Part shown: piece by piece, positions 35,790 to 49,781 of the stretch
Layout of the letters: each line of letters starts with the position of its first letter
Position numbering within the stretch: position 1 is the first letter of the stretch
Source: Lepturacanthus savala
Lineage: Eukaryota; Chordata; Actinopteri; Scombriformes; Trichiuridae
Direction: 5' to 3'
Assembly: GCA_030544235.1 (NCBI GenBank)
Contig: CM060468.1
Span: forward strand, 6,361,758 to 6,425,757
DNA length: 64,000 nt
Notes under the pieces: generated by a model
Told to the model about the DNA's origin: nothing
Seen by the model: only the letters and a program-made list of their open reading frames with translations
Database searches by the model: none
Translations under genes and position numbers: made by a program

Positions 35790-37465
35790 TTTTTTTTTTG
35801 TTTTTTTTTACATGCAGGTCAGTCAATGTCAAATTATGTAACCGACAATGAAAATTAAATAAATAAAATACATTTTAAATATAGTCCACCTAGAATATAA
35901 ACTTTATTGACACCATGTTTTGTTTTTGTTTGTTTTTTTACACTTTTTAAGAGAGTTAAACTCTACAAACTATCTGGAAACACGTTTTTGGGGTTACACC
36001 ACATGACAGTTTAGTCACTGACCCATGCACAGATTTTGGACAGTCTACAGTGTAAACCTATGATGATCATCAGGTTGAGACCTGCTGTCCATTGCCCTTT
36101 ACACGCTACCTAACTAGAGCCGGTGCAGCAGCAGATGGACCTGCTCTGCACCACAAGGCCTCTGTGTGCGTGTGCGTATGTGTCTATTACTACCCAGGGC
36201 TCACCTCTGGCTCCTACCATAACAGACGGCTCCGGGTCATTATGGCAGGTCCATGAGTGACGAGTAATTTTGTGATGGATTGTAGTGGGTGCGAATGCCC
36301 GCGTGTGTGCGCATGTGTGTGTGTGTGCATGAATCAGGTCACCTCCACTCCCTTCTGACCTTCCCCAGTTTATTCTCCACTTCCTTCTCTCCTTCCATCT
36401 ATCCCTCCTTTGCCTCTTCTCAGCGGCAGCTCTCTGCAAAAGGTTATTATCACAGCGAGAGTCGCCGCAACTCTTTCAAAGTCAGGAATCAGCCAAACGC
36501 ATGTGTTGTAGGCTGAATTTAGTGTAGAGATCAGACGTGTGAGTCTATCTCTGCACACCGCTGTAGTTTAGAACTATGTTGTTGTTAAATAATGGAAGAA
36601 CAAAAAAAAATTAAAAAGATAACTCCTGAGTGTATAGGGCTCGTTACACTGTGTCATTTACTTGTTTTCCAATTACAGTGTACCTGACAAAACCTTTGTG
36701 TTCGGTAATAAAGCGTGCACTGCAGTCTAGTGTTATCTTTTCACTTTATTTCCTTGTCTTCATTGATAAGCAGTGCATTCCGACGCCGGGTGGATTCCAT
36801 TTTTCACACTGATGATCTAAATCTGCCATTGCTACAGTAGCACTAGTGCTGTGGGGGCAAAACGTAAGCAGGTCATGGTTTACTGCTGTCAGAGTTGATG
36901 TAAGGGTCATCTGAGGTCAGGTCACAGGTCTCATGAGTCTGGAGATGTCAGCAAAGGAAGCAGGCGTTGTTTTAGATGTGCTGCAAACAATACAGAAAGG
37001 AATACTGGCCCAATCTGTCTAATAATGTGCACCCTTACAGTGTATAGGTGTGAAATGTTTTAACTACTGTTGTGGCTTTTACTGATGGTTAATAATTAAT
37101 CTCTTTACAATGCTTAACACTGCCGATCAATTTTAAGCCATTAAACAACAACTTTCGAGGTGCCGGGTTGTGAAAAGTCCATCTGACGACCTGCAGCAAA
37201 ATCCATTAACGACTTAGCAGCACTTACAACTGCAGACCTGATTATTCGAAGCCTTCAGGAATGACTTATTAACATTTAAAACTGCAGCAAAAGAGAGACT
37301 CGTGAGCTTGTATCAATGGATTACCAACATTCGAAATTAAATCATTAGTTTCTTACTTACATACTTAACTTTGGCCTTTTGTATTCCAGGCCTTACTCTG
37401 CTCCTGCTGCCTTGTGCCAACTCCACTCCCACCTCCTAATTTGAAGTTCGAATAGCTCTCGCTTG
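35790..37465. other. Gene-free non-coding stretch
   Basis: No gene is seen. T-rich runs occur near 35790-35810. The segment 36100-36520 has simple GT content near 36300-36330 and is otherwise single-copy. No RNA gene is recognised. Confidence 0.5.
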
Positions 37466-37467
37466 AT

Positions 37468-37915
37468 ACTAGATAGATTTATTGTCATATGCACGCTAAA
37501 ACTGCAGTTATGCTACATAATGAAATATTCCTACTTACTCAGTCATCCTTCATGACGCATATTATAAAAGAAAGAAATAAATGGAGAGTATTATGAGAAC
37601 GGTGATCCTAGTTACTGAGAATTGTAAGTCAAGTGCACAATTCAGGTTATAAAGTGCTTTATGCGTTATTGAAACTAATGGTGTAAAAAAAGAACATTAA
37701 CAATAGTGTAACAGAATTACAGTAAAGTGGCAGCGTCTGTGAATGAATGTATGAATGTATATAGTTGTATGTGTGTGTGTGAGTGTCTGTGTGTGTGCGC
37801 AAATGTTACCCAGAGTTCAAGAAGTCAGTGTGATGGTAATGGTAATGGGAGATGGAGATGAGTGAGAGAGTCATTCACAAGTGTGATGGCCTGTGGATAG
37901 AAACTGTGGATGAAT
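37468..37915. repeat. Degenerate teleost repeat with ACAATGAAAT-type motif
   Basis: The region opens with TAGATTTATTGTCATATGCA, then CTACATAATGAAATATTCCT. It ends with GTGTGATGGCCTGTGGATAG followed by AAACTGTGGATGAATGTCTG. Both are diverged versions of fish repeat segments. The right end directly abuts an RTE-like LINE fragment, which suggests a nested insertion or one composite element. Confidence 0.5.
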
Positions 37916-38410
37916 GTCTGCAGTATGTTGCTGGTAATGTCCCATGTTTTGGATCCGTACAACAGAATACATTTGACATTTGAAGTGTTATTTTGTTTTA
38001 TTTTTCCTTCCTGGATGTTATTTAGGAGTTTGAATGCTGCTCTCGTTTTGCCTATTCTGACACTGGCATTTCCCTCCATCCTTATAAGGTATGTAAAGCT
38101 GTCTAGCCTCCCAGTTGATTATGATCCATGATCATTGTTGCAGTAATTCTCATGACTTGTTTTCCGTGTGCTGAGCTTGAGCTAGAGAGTAGCAGCAGTT
38201 CTTTCTTGTTTGTGTGATTTGTCCTGCAGCTGTAGGTGAGCGTATGCAGGTAATATATCATCAGCAAAATGTAGAAACTCGAGCTGTTTTCTCCCTTTAT
38301 GCCAACTCTGCTGTGATGCTGGTTACACAGTTCATGGTCCAGTCTATGCAGAGAGGAAGAGGAAGGGCGAGAACACACATCCCTACCTCACACCAATCTG
38401 AATCATTACC
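37825..38410 (-). pseudogene. Reverse transcriptase fragment of an RTE-like LINE
   Basis: On the minus strand, in different frames broken by stops and shifts, lie the ordered landmarks of a LINE reverse transcriptase. First comes GCVLALPLPLCIDWTMN, corresponding to the palm motif usually reading GCVLSPxLF...IDW. Next is LEFLHFADDI, the catalytic motif (FADD at complement 38257-38268), followed by HLQLQDK. Last is RIGKTRAAFKLLNNI with CILLYGSKTW at the thumb (YGSKTW at complement 37942-37959). In an active element these would form the polymerase copying RNA into DNA. The copy lacks the 5' endonuclease and is dead. The clade is called RTE-like from motif spelling only. Confidence 0.75.
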
Positions 38411-38419
38411 AAACAGAAA

Positions 38420-39662
38420 TGATAAGCACCTGCCAATCAGTAAATGGCAGGATTTAGTAAAGTATTAACCATTAATAAATGGGAATGTGGTACTGAAATG
38501 GTCATAGTAAGACAACATGAGGTGATGTAAAGAGAGAGACTGTTGACTGGATAAGTGCAGACAGGCAGTTGGGATGATAATCATGGACACACAGGACTGA
38601 ACAGAGCTGACTGTATGCCAGTAGAAAGAGACAGCATGATAATACATTTTGTGGAGAGCGTTGAGAAAATAGACAGAGGAACAAACCATCAGAAATGTGT
38701 TATTTTTTTATCATTTATATTTATGACAAAACCAGCAGTACTAATATATGCGTGGCTCAGGCTCCAGGGGCAAACTGTCCAACCGGAACGGTGGGTGGTT
38801 GCCTGGTGGTCTGGTCAACCCCGATTTGAAAAGTAAAAACAACTCCATGCTGTTTAGTATCTCTGCTGCAGACAGGTTGGCTGCCTCCTTAACAGGTTTG
38901 TTTGTGTTTGTGCTCACATACGGGGTTATAAATTTGTCACATCCATCCCTCCTCTCCCCTTGGCATCGTTTTTTTTTTTTTTTTTTACTTTAGTACACTC
39001 TGCTCTTCACACTGACTGCTTCCTAAAGGCCCTGCTATTACTAGTTATTAGTCTCCATCGAGCAATGTTTTCGTTTGCACCACTCAAACTGAACTGGATA
39101 CGATGAAACCACTTGGAGTGGCACTGAATCACAATGCACTCCACACAAGCTGTTGAGGTTGCCACAAAAACGTTTATAATCCTTTATACAGACACCACAG
39201 ATAACTGTTGTGCCCTCTATTTCTACTCTTCTTATACATATATACAGTGGTTTGATGTATGTGTGTATCTATCTGTACGTATATATGTGTTTCCTTCAAT
39301 TTTCTTGACAACCCTTCAACTTGATATTGACTTCACACTCGGTGGGTGTTTTGCTGATGACCCAAGGAGCTGCAGTGTTGAGTGGGAAGCCGTTTGAATG
39401 AGTGGCTCTCGAGAAAGCTGCGAGCAGCAATAATGGAGGCCAAGCAATCAGCCCGTTGTGAACAGCCACTGCACCGGTAATATTAATGAATCAAACTAAT
39501 ACAAAACATGACAACATCCAGGAGGCCTTCACACCAAAAGTGAGAGTGCAATAATATGTCTGGACAGGGACATGTGAGAAGATGACGCTCAGTTAGAGTT
39601 ACGCGGCCATGATTCTGAGAGCTTATCTAATAAAAACACTGCACGACATGATACATTTGAGA
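38420..39662. other. Gene-free non-coding stretch
   Basis: No gene is supported. A T-run lies near 38970-38986. The remainder is unique or unassigned sequence. Confidence 0.5.
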
Positions 39663-39850
39663 TAGGGCTGCAACTAATGATTATAATCGTTATCGATGGA
39701 TATTCCAATTATTTTCTTGATTAATTCAAGTAGATCACTGCATCCCGAAATCTAAGGTGATCTTCTCAGATAAAAATAAATAAAATCACTCAAAATTATA
39801 TCAAAATAGTTATTCATTAATTTTCTGTTGTTGATTAATTATCTGGCTAC
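39663..39850. repeat. Fragment of a TAGGGCTGCAACTAA teleost transposon
   Basis: It begins TAGGGCTGCAACTAATGATT, then AATCGTTATCGATGG and CAATTATTTTCTTGATTAA. These are the characteristic left end of a common fish non-autonomous transposon. The middle matches loosely (ATCAAAATAGTTATTCATTA, then GTTGATTAATTATCT) and the right inverted repeat (GTTGCAGCCCTA-like) is missing, so this is a truncated copy. Confidence 0.7.
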
Positions 39851-42800
39851 CATTGGATACACCCTTGAGAACACCCAAGAACAATTTTTTTTTTTTTTTT
39901 AATTATTTTTTGTTTTTTTCTGGGCTACTGTGGTGGTGAAACATCGGACGTGCTCTGTATGTAGATATGAAGGGCTCATTTAAAGGTAGTAACACTACTG
40001 GTGTTTTTTCTGTCTTTGTCTGTCTGTTTGTTAGCGAGATAAATCAAAAAGTTCTGGCCAGATATTCATAAAAGGGGAAGTGATGATTAAATGCTGATAG
40101 TGATCTGGAAGAAATCCTGATTTCTATATTGCTTTGAATTTTCTTGTTTGGTACAATTTTTCGGTAAGTGGACCTTCAAACAGGTTCTCGTCTGATGGCC
40201 ACCTGGTGGTAATATCTTGCACCATAGCTTGGTCTTATGCTTGGAGGAGGTTTGCACTGAGTGTTTTTCTAGTTATTGTGTGTTATCAGTTAGGATAATG
40301 AAAATGTTCAATTTCAATGAATTAATTTCTTCATTTCATGAACCTCCATTCAACCTCCCTCCATTATTTATCCTAACCCCCAAACATGTTGGCTGCACAG
40401 AAATGTATATGAGACGGGATTAGTTATGCTTCATACTCTCTCACAGCAATTGGGAGGTAAACAGAAGAATTACACCTTTATTAATTGACCAGGAAGCTGC
40501 AGTAACTTTCCTAACTGTACTTGGTTTGTCATTGCAGTGCATTGCACAAGTTAAGCCATGCTATGCTGGAGCTTTATGCTTTGGGAACCCAACTGTGCCG
40601 ACGCACTTATTCTTTTGAAATTAATGAGGGGTCTTGTTTTATTTATTTATATATATTTTATACCTATTGTCTGTCTGAACAAAGCCTACAGGGCATTGAG
40701 AAGTTGGTTTCCATGAGAGCATGCCATTAATATAGTCTAGGGTCTTAATGTAAACACACAGGAGAGTACTGTTGCACCATTTTGAATTGTAAAGCTGTGT
40801 TATGTAGCTGATATAATGTATGAAGGTGGAGAAGATCCCCAAGGGGTGTGCTGTATGCTGCTGTACCCAGAGGCCCCAAGCTTGTCATTCCTCTGCTGTA
40901 CACATTTACCCTGTAATTCACCTGAGAGAGAGAGCGAGGCAGCGAGAGGGAGATATTAATTTATGTCAAGGGAGGTTTAGACACCAAATTCTAGTTCAGT
41001 CTGTATTATTAGATATGAAAAAGGCTATTATCTCAAGAAATGAAGCTTCATCAGTTTCCCTTAAACAACTAATAAGCAATGAGTCATTGAAGGTTTTATG
41101 TTGGGAAGTTATTGACTTTTCTGGCTTGTGGCATTTCTTTTCCCCCTTAATTATTTACTCTGCCCTTTAGCCTCCCTGCCATTGCTTCTGTTGGTGACTA
41201 GAACACGTGTAAGGGGGTGGAAAAAGACAAATAAGTCGGTTGACTGAAGAGGATGATGAGCATGGAAAAGATGAAGATGGTGGAAATGAAAAGATAAAAG
41301 AAGTATGACTTGGGGAGAGAAATATGGGGAAGGAGAAGATAAGGATTTGTCACAAGGGAGGAATAGAATGAGAAATCTGCAACAACTGACTGCAATTACC
41401 GTGCCTCCTCGTCTATGGCCTCCTAATTAAGAGAACAGAGGGAGAATGCAGATTAGAGGGGAGGGCCTGGAGATAGGCCTGTGGCTCTCCAGTCCTCAGA
41501 GAGAACCTCATCCAGGGAATAGCTCTGTTCATACAAAACAATGAGGGGGTCTACATTATTCATCTCGGGGAGTGAGTCACAGCAGAACGCTGGACTGCAG
41601 GGGAAAAGAACAATTGAGATTTGTTTCTCCTAAGGGTGTTTTTCCATTTGTGGTTTTGGTAGAGCGTATCAAGGAATTTTTCACAGCATATGTGGGTTTT
41701 CAGCAATTTCCCTTACATTTACTCATGGGTTAAATCCTTCCCAGCATTTCCAGCTACCAATCACATGCAATTTACCAAAATAATATGTTTGCCTCTTAGC
41801 TCCTGATGGTGCTGCTGTGCTGGAACAGCTTGTCTAGAAATGACCACGCTCCACCAAGATGCTCGCTGCGTTTTCTTCCACACGGCATTAAATCTGTAGA
41901 GATTGTTATAAATATCCCGGCACACCAGACCCGAGTCTTTGCCACATTCAGTAGATATTGAGTTTGGTGGATTTTCTCATACTTTTTTTTCTGTATGAGG
42001 TCAAAGACATTATTATTGGTGCAGTGTAGGGGCAGGCTTAAAGACAACAATCAGATGTCTGACAGGTTGATCGTAGTTGTTAGATGTTCCATCCACCTCC
42101 AAAGGAAGCCCTCAGCTATAAGAATCATATTGGTTGCCTTTTCAAAGCTGCGCTTCTGGCTACTTTTGGATCAATACATAGCTGTGGGTCAGTTTCAGTG
42201 GGATGTTCCTGTAAGAGGGAAGCACATCTTACCAAGATTTGTGCAGTTTCCAAGGAATAGCTGAATGCTTCCCAGTAATATCTCAATAGGACACAAGAGC
42301 ACCGTGAATATTTTCAGAGTTTGACATTTGTGAAGACCCCCCTAGAAAGCTACAGTTCACCTCAAGGGATTTGCCCTTCTGATAAAATATCACGTTGGTG
42401 TGTTTTTTTTAATTCAGAACGGAATCTCAAGAGGAAAGGCATGAAGGATCGCATCTGCTAGGATTTATAGAACTCTGCAAATAAAAACAGTCAAATGCTT
42501 GGCAGTATGGGTTGCCAAAAAACCTCAAGGTCTGAACATAAACAGTAAGCGAATATCAGAAATTAAACAGAATATCACTCCATATTTAAAAGATCCATAA
42601 CCTGAGCACAAGTTTTAAATTACAAACAGCATGTTAATGAAGACTGAACTATGTCTTCATCCTAAATTTAAAAAAAAATAAAAAAATAAAAAATCTGTAG
42701 AGAAAGGCAATTTCTCACTAATGTTTGGATTTATTTGGTCATTCGTAGGACTTAATCTTCCGTAGCCTTACAGGCTGTATTTTGAAAGGTGCTGCATGGT

Positions 42801-44677
42801 TGTAAAGTGCCGTAACACTACAGTTTCCACCAGTGTAAGTGTAAATTTCACACCCCGCACCCACACTATGTAGATACTAAATGTAGCTGGGCTTACTATG
42901 TGTGTGCTGACCTCTAGCTCACAACATGACTTAGGGTGCTTTCACAGCAACAGCAGTTGGTTCATATGTAAACTGGGGTCCAAACAAGGGGATACTAATC
43001 ATTTTACAGCCTACCTTGTGGGTCTTTGAAAAACTGTTCATCAAATATGACCTCATTCATGAAAAATTTGCATCTCTGCTGCCTGAAATGATGTGATATG
43101 CGTCTTCGGTGACTCCAGTGCATCCGTAGTTTCTTCTCCAGATGCAGCCGTGACACACTTTGCAATTTGATACTTTGGCAAAAACGGCCAATACAGAGGA
43201 TATAACACACAGAGATAAGTGTGAGAAGCAATGTGCCAACGTGTCGCTCAATTGTGAGTCAGAATCGGTGCTTATTTCTACCGGAAGATAAGCATTCGGC
43301 AAACGTTATTTAGACCAATTTTGGTTAGTTTACATGTGTGAAAGCGGACCACAGTGAGTACATCCTAATTAATAACAGTTTTATTGTCTGGTGTTGTGAA
43401 AGCACCCTTAGACACACCCCTCAAGCGTGCAAAGGCCATGCATTTGCATCTTCAAAATATAGGCGATTGAGTCGCTTTGTGTTCACAGGGATGAGCTTCT
43501 GCGATCTATTAGCGCAACCTAGTAGTTGTGTGAGGAATTCTTCTTGTTGCCCCCTAAGTTTTCACCTTGAACATTACAGCTGCAGCTAAACCAATCCTCT
43601 TCCTCAAGGTCTCTGAGTGCCTGAACTCTTTAATAGAAATGAAGCGAGAGGTGGGATGACCCTCAGGGGCCAGCTCAAAGCAATTCTTTTGCAGGAAGGA
43701 CTGAGATGATGTTGTGTGGGGGTAGAGAGGATAAGGGTAATGGCCACATTCTTGCAATTTACAAATATATGTGACTCACAGTGCAATTAGATTTCCTAGA
43801 GATGAGCAGGCATAGTGTGTTATAGGGCATTTGCATCAGCAATTGACCCCAATTCTAAGCAATTGCTTTCCCTTTTATCACATATCAGGAGAGCAGAAAA
43901 GCCTGATGAAGCAATCAAAGCCTGATATAGTAAATAAAAACACCTTTCACATCAAATGATGATGCCGTTTTACTGAGAATCCTTTTTGATTTACAGTTAT
44001 CAGTCAATATGAAATAGTATTCCCAAAATATACAAAGTAATCCATAGTTATACTGTAGAATTGTAACCATGCAATTCTGGGTTGGCTCTCTTTCCTCACA
44101 TAAATCCATAGCAAATGTGTAAGTGGACCGCAACCTCATCCAGGAATGTTATTCAGGGATTTTTGCTGACCATTGCATTATGTATTTCAGCTCTGAATGA
44201 AATGAACCAAACTCAAAGTCAGCAGTTATTGCTTAGTGTGAATGAACTGGAAACAAGCAGAAATGAAATGGCATGATGCAGCATGCTCCCTTTCACTATA
44301 CCTCAGGATTATGCTTCTGTTTTGGAAGCTGTTGGCGAGGTGAAATTGGGGCTCAACTCATATTAGCGAAAAGCCTTTTTGTCTAAATAACACAGGACGA
44401 ATGAATAAATAAGTAAGTCAAACAAACCGGGCTCCCACAGGAAAGAAATCCCATGGTCATTAGGGAGATGTTTGTGGTTTTAGCGCCACAGATCCAAGTT
44501 TGTGGTCCTTGTTGTTTGTGAGACAGCGTGAAATATTTGAAGTGCATCTTGGGAACATAACAGCTTTTGGCAAAGCGCATGTTGATGAAAAGTATGCGGC
44601 ACAGAGGAAACCCAATGGAAAAGAGAAAACACATTGCTGTTTGTGGGATAATCCAAACACCACCTACTGTATACACA

Positions 44678-44679
<2 letters not shown>
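39851..44679. other. Gene-free non-coding stretch
   Basis: No coding exon, RNA gene or clear transposon is recognised. A T-rich run occurs near 39883-39918 and an A-rich stretch near 42668-42692. The segment 41400-41620 is purine-rich. Open frames are short and featureless. Confidence 0.5.

Positions 44680-44770
<91 letters not shown>
44680..44770. repeat. (CA)n microsatellite, about 45 units
   Basis: An uninterrupted CA array of 91 bp is read directly and is among the longest simple repeats in the window. It generates long poly-His/Thr or poly-Cys/Val frames that are not genes. Likely polymorphic. Confidence 0.98.
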
Positions 44771-44775
<5 letters not shown>

Positions 44776-47700
44776 AATACCTATTGCCTATTGTGTTTAT
44801 CTGACAGAACATGCAAGCAGAAGAGAATTTAGATATGATCACATTACACGGCACAGGTACGGGAATTGGCCAATAGATGAGTGGAACACACGATCAAGCA
44901 TCTGGGGGAAGGAAATTACTCTTCAACAGCCCGCCTGGTTCAGCAGTCCATGTATAAAAGAGCTCACGGGTCCACACAGAAAAAAAAAAAAAAAGCAGAA
45001 TCGTAGTGCAATCAAGCACCTGCTTACACAAAACCTCTTATAGGCGGACTGAAACTCAAGGTTATGCATGTATGCAAAAGAGCCTTGAAACAATGGATAG
45101 TTGGGATCGTTTTGGGATGCTTAATACATCTTGTGAAGAGCGTTTTGTCCGCGTTGTCTCATACAAGTAGGTGTTGGCAATCTTGCATGTATAGGCATTA
45201 CGCCAGCATAAACAGTCTTCTTTGGGCATGGAGAACACATTATTTAGATGTTAATCTCACCAAAAGCAGGGAGAAAGAGACTTAGAAAAACCATAGGTGA
45301 TCATTTGTTACTTTCCACTCTTGCCAACAAGTTATTATGAATTCAGCATGCACCTGTTGTGTTGAATAAATGTACAGACAACAGAGATTGGTCACCTATA
45401 TTTATCAGATGGTATGCTGGGAAGTTTGTGCTTTTAACACAAAATATTCAAATTAAATGGAAAGAAGCAGACATTCTGTTTACAGTGTTAATTTTTTGGC
45501 TGAACTTGGACGTCTCCAATATACCGAGTTGTGGTCCAGAGTTTTTGTTTGTTTCATGTTTCTGCTGACAGACAGAAAGAGATGGGGATGGAAATCAAGA
45601 GGCTTCAGGCCAAAGTAATGCTATGTTGCTTGTGTGTTGGTGGTGGTGAAACAGCATAGTGCTGAGTATGTTGCTGGGTATTTTTCCCCCTTATGTATGT
45701 GTGTGTGTGTATGTGCGTGTGTGCTTTACTAATGCAGCCCACTCTACTTTGACACAGTGTATTTGGCTTGGGGAAAAAGAAAAAAAATAAAACAGAAAAG
45801 AAACTAAGGGGCGAGCCTGCCTCATTGATCTTCTATAGTGCATGACAGAGCCGAGCGCCATTTGTTTTCATGCAGAGGTAACAGTAGATAGTGCACATTG
45901 GAGGTGGATGAAGAATCAGAATCCCATTATAGAGCCTCCTCTTGTTGATACTGTTCTAGTGTTTGTGTTTCATAGGCCGGTATTGATCTTGGACCCAAAG
46001 ATGGAGAATACATATTGAAGCGAAATTCACCCATAAAGAGGTTCATTTCAAAAAAGACAAACGACATTTAGCAACACAAAAACACTTCCTCTAATTCCGA
46101 CTCTAACCAAATGACAGACAAAAAATAAAATTGAGGGAAAACTAACTTCTAATTAATCAAATGGATGGCTTATTTGTAAGACTAGTGCAGTGCTCATTTA
46201 GAACGGGACGATTAATTGGCTCCCGGAAGTGCTGCTTGCAGCATTGTTGAGAACTATTGTACGGTATGAACCGCTCCAATGGATCAGCAGTAAATCCACC
46301 AAATGATAAGCTGATCAGAAGAACAGTTCATACTTATACATAGAAACAGACAGAGCTTTCTTCCTTTATAGATAAACAATGGTTCTGCATTGTCACCTCT
46401 TGGCCAAATGACACGAAATTTGACACAGGTCTACTAAATATGGTTGCAATATCCCAAAGCATTCAGGAGATTAGTCCTCCCCACTACATTGGAGTGAACT
46501 GGCCTCATACTATTACTATTTAAGGCCAGCTACAGAACACTATACAGAATATCAGGAATACACGTGTTCCAGAGATGTTCTGTACCACATTTGGTGAATA
46601 GTTTTAAACATTCATAGGGATGGCAAAAAGAGGGAGGAAATTGATACAGATGCAAATGGATAGATGTGTCTGGTTCAAATAGATTTGAACTGGGTGAAAG
46701 GGAAAAAGAAAACATTTGGTTCTGAGACAATTCAGAATAAATTTATGCCCTTTGTGCTACATTTTCTGCATATGAAAAGTGCTTTTATGAATAGAGATTG
46801 ATTGATATGTCCATCCTGTTTCAGAAGGATGTACATTCATTGATTCTGGGATTTATGTATAGAGATGACTTTGTGAAAGAACTACAAAGAGAGTGTCACT
46901 CTGAAGAATTTAGTTTTCTCCTTTGAGTCTCCAGGGGACCAGGGGACGTTGCTGTAGCTCAGTCACCTAAAGGAGTTGAAACTTTTATATCGCTGAGCCA
47001 AAATTACTTCTCAATACCCACAGAGGACTTGACTTTATTGATTGACTCACATTTAAGAACATATTGTCAGAGTGGACGAATACTCTATGAGCCAGTGGCC
47101 ATCAACTAGGAAATGCCAGATATGCTGCTGTTGCCGCTGCTGGCAGCAATACTGCTTGCTGAAAAAATGAGTCAAGTGCTAGAAGTTTGTGCTTCAATTT
47201 CCCCTTTGCTGTATTACACTGACTGTAGACCTTCTAAGTGGCTGCAATGGCAAAAATATGGGGTTTGTTACCAAAATTAAATGAAGAATTTGGCTTTGAT
47301 GCAGCAGTCATACTAAAATGTCAAGGTTGTTTTTTTTTTATTTTTTATTAATTTTTGTGCAGCTTCATTGCATAGTTCTCCCCCAAAACACCACTTACAG
47401 CAATATGCAGATTTTGTCATTTGACTATTTTTTTTCTGTATGCAAATACCTGACTAGACTATGTGATTACATTTTTCCCCTTCTCCCCCACTTTGTCTCT
47501 TCCTACTGTGACTTCCATCTGTGTAGATTAAGTGAACAGACTTTGAGTCTCTGTAAGTCCACTGCCATTTGCACTCAGTGTGATATTTGACAGCAGCTTA
47601 ATGATCTATATGAAATGTCATGTTATATAATATCTGCCAAGTGTGTATATACATAAATAATTAGAGTATGTTGCCTCCCCACTGCCCAGGATCATTTGTG

Positions 47701-48249
47701 TGACTTTTTCAACCATTATCTGAAGGAAAGACAAAGTTTCTGCATCAGTGCCAACATATTACCACATACCATTTGTTGTTACTTTTGCACATGTTGCTTA
47801 TTTGTAGTTGTGCATCATATTCCATATCTTTCATTGTATTTCTCAGTGTGTGCATTCTGAAGTAACTTCACAAACTCACCCTGATGGCCAGCAACCTGTT
47901 TAAGCTGTTAACTAGCATGTTTAAGTGTTCATTATCATAAGCACCATACTATGTCTGTTGAAAACTTGCATCTCTGCTTGTTTGACAAGCATACAAACAA
48001 TTCATCTGTCAGTATGAATACAACTGAAGAGAAATACGATGGCAATTTATCTGTCAGTGTGAATAAGAGGGACATTGTTGTTATTCTTTAAAAGGGCCCT
48101 CCAATATTTTAGTATTGCACGTCCATAAAGTGTGGCGGGGATTTGCAAGAGACGTGTTTGAAAGAACGGTCAAAACCTAAGCAGCAGAGTTTTAGTTCCT
48201 AGCTTTCACATTGCAACGCACAGTGAAAGTAGACAACTTTTTGTTGGCT
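44771..48249. other. Gene-free non-coding stretch
   Basis: No gene is seen. A GT-rich patch lies near 45698-45722. At 46940-46975 GCTGTAGCTCAGTCACC resembles the 5' part of a tRNA or tRNA-derived repeat, but no cloverleaf can be completed. The remainder is A+T-rich. Confidence 0.5.
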
Positions 48250-48253
48250 TTAA

Positions 48254-48569
48254 CCTCTTGAGACACACCCTCTTTTTTGGTCTTATTTGTGAAAAATGGT
48301 ATGTCCAATTTGTAAGTAACACAGTTACCACATGCCACATGCTGCATGTTATTCGAAAGCCTTGTATGCCTTATATGGTCTTGTCATAGGAAATTTACAT
48401 TGGGTCACCATCAAACCAGAGGTGGGCAAACCTTCTTAGACAACTTCTTAAACAACCGAGACAATAACTGTTGTATTATTTGCAAAAAGAAACCAGCGAC
48501 TGAAGTATTGCTGTAGATGACCCCCCGCTGTTCTCCCATACCGCTCACGGTACAGTGTGTCTTAAGAGG
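48254..48569. mobile_element. piggyBac-like MITE with TTAA target duplication
   Basis: A 316-bp element is bounded on both sides by TTAA (48250-48253 and 48570-48573). Its terminal inverted repeats are CCTCTTGAGACACAC and, in reverse complement at the right end, CCTCTTAAGACACAC; 14 of 15 positions match. TTAA duplication with CC-starting termini is diagnostic of the piggyBac superfamily. The interior has no transposase frame, so the element is non-autonomous. The clear ends suggest a relatively young insertion. Confidence 0.85.
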
Positions 48570-49781
48570 TTAACTTAATATTATGAGTAAATGATCATTA
48601 CCCAGTGTAATATCTAAGGAATAATGACACCATCAGCGTATGGATTGGTTCCCTATAAACCTCACTATGCAATTATATCTGCCACCAGGTGGGATCTCCC
48701 AGGGAAGTGAAGTCTAAATGAATGAATAAACTTAGCTTTTTTTGTTCAAATGTTTTCTTCTTTCTTCTTCCTCCCTCCACCCCCACACCAACCTGCTGTA
48801 GTTATATGCAGTACACATCATAACAACCAATTTCGCCCATTCTCAAATTCAATATAAAACAATGCCAACATCCATTTATTTCTTGGTAAACATGCTTCTT
48901 TATTCTCTCTTGATTTCCAAAGTGGTGAGAGTCATTTGAGGAACAGAAAGCGATTAGGATTTTTTTTTGGAGATTTTTTTTGTCCCCTCAAATAATGTTC
49001 CCTCCAGTTCGATTCGTACTTTCTATATCACCACCTCCATGGTTGGGATTAAGACATAGGTTAAGGTTGTGGTTCGATGTAGCAGAGATAAATCATTGAT
49101 GCTTGGAAACTTGTCTTTTTCAACTTTAATAATGTCTCTCCATAGAACGAGCATGTGTCTCCAAAACTGAGCCGTGATAATCGCTATGACTTCATCTGCC
49201 TTAGTTTCTCTAGCTTGCCATTATACAAGCTAAGTGGTTTTAACCAGGAATGAGACAGCCAAAGATAAAATCTAGACAGTGATGATGAATCCAGTTAACA
49301 CCAATGAAATCCAGGTCACTGTGATGTTATGAAACCATTGTCTCTTTATAAGTCTGTGGATATGTCTTCTCTGCTGAACAAAAGTTTCAAAAATCAGAAG
49401 CCTTACTGATGTTATAATACAAAGTGAAGACTGTGGTTGACACAAACAAGTCAATAGATAAACAATAAAGATAAAACTTCAAATAGATTATGAAGCATTT
49501 TTCATATTCCTCTATTCTTACACTGTAATCACATTAAAAAAAGAATTGAAATAAAGCATGAAAGTGGAATGTCTGTGTTATGAGGTCATTAGTTATCCTT
49601 ATTTGCTATAAAATTGCCCCAGAAGGATTTTGCATCCAATATTAAATTAGATTCTTCTTTTTGATTCTTTGAAGCATGGTGTCCAGATGACAGTTTCCCA
49701 TTTCCTTACATGTCTTTGCAATTTCATTTAACTCTGCACTGTCTTTTAAGCTGCTTTTTTTCTGATTGTGTTACATTGGGC

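Noticed and set aside
44383..45043. Several 110-158 codon frames with Cys/Val or His/Thr runs
   Set aside because: They are produced by the (CA)n microsatellite.
46940..47010. tRNA-like sequence GCTGTAGCTCAGTCACC
   Set aside because: No B box, anticodon arm or acceptor stem can be assembled; at most a diverged tRNA-derived repeat.
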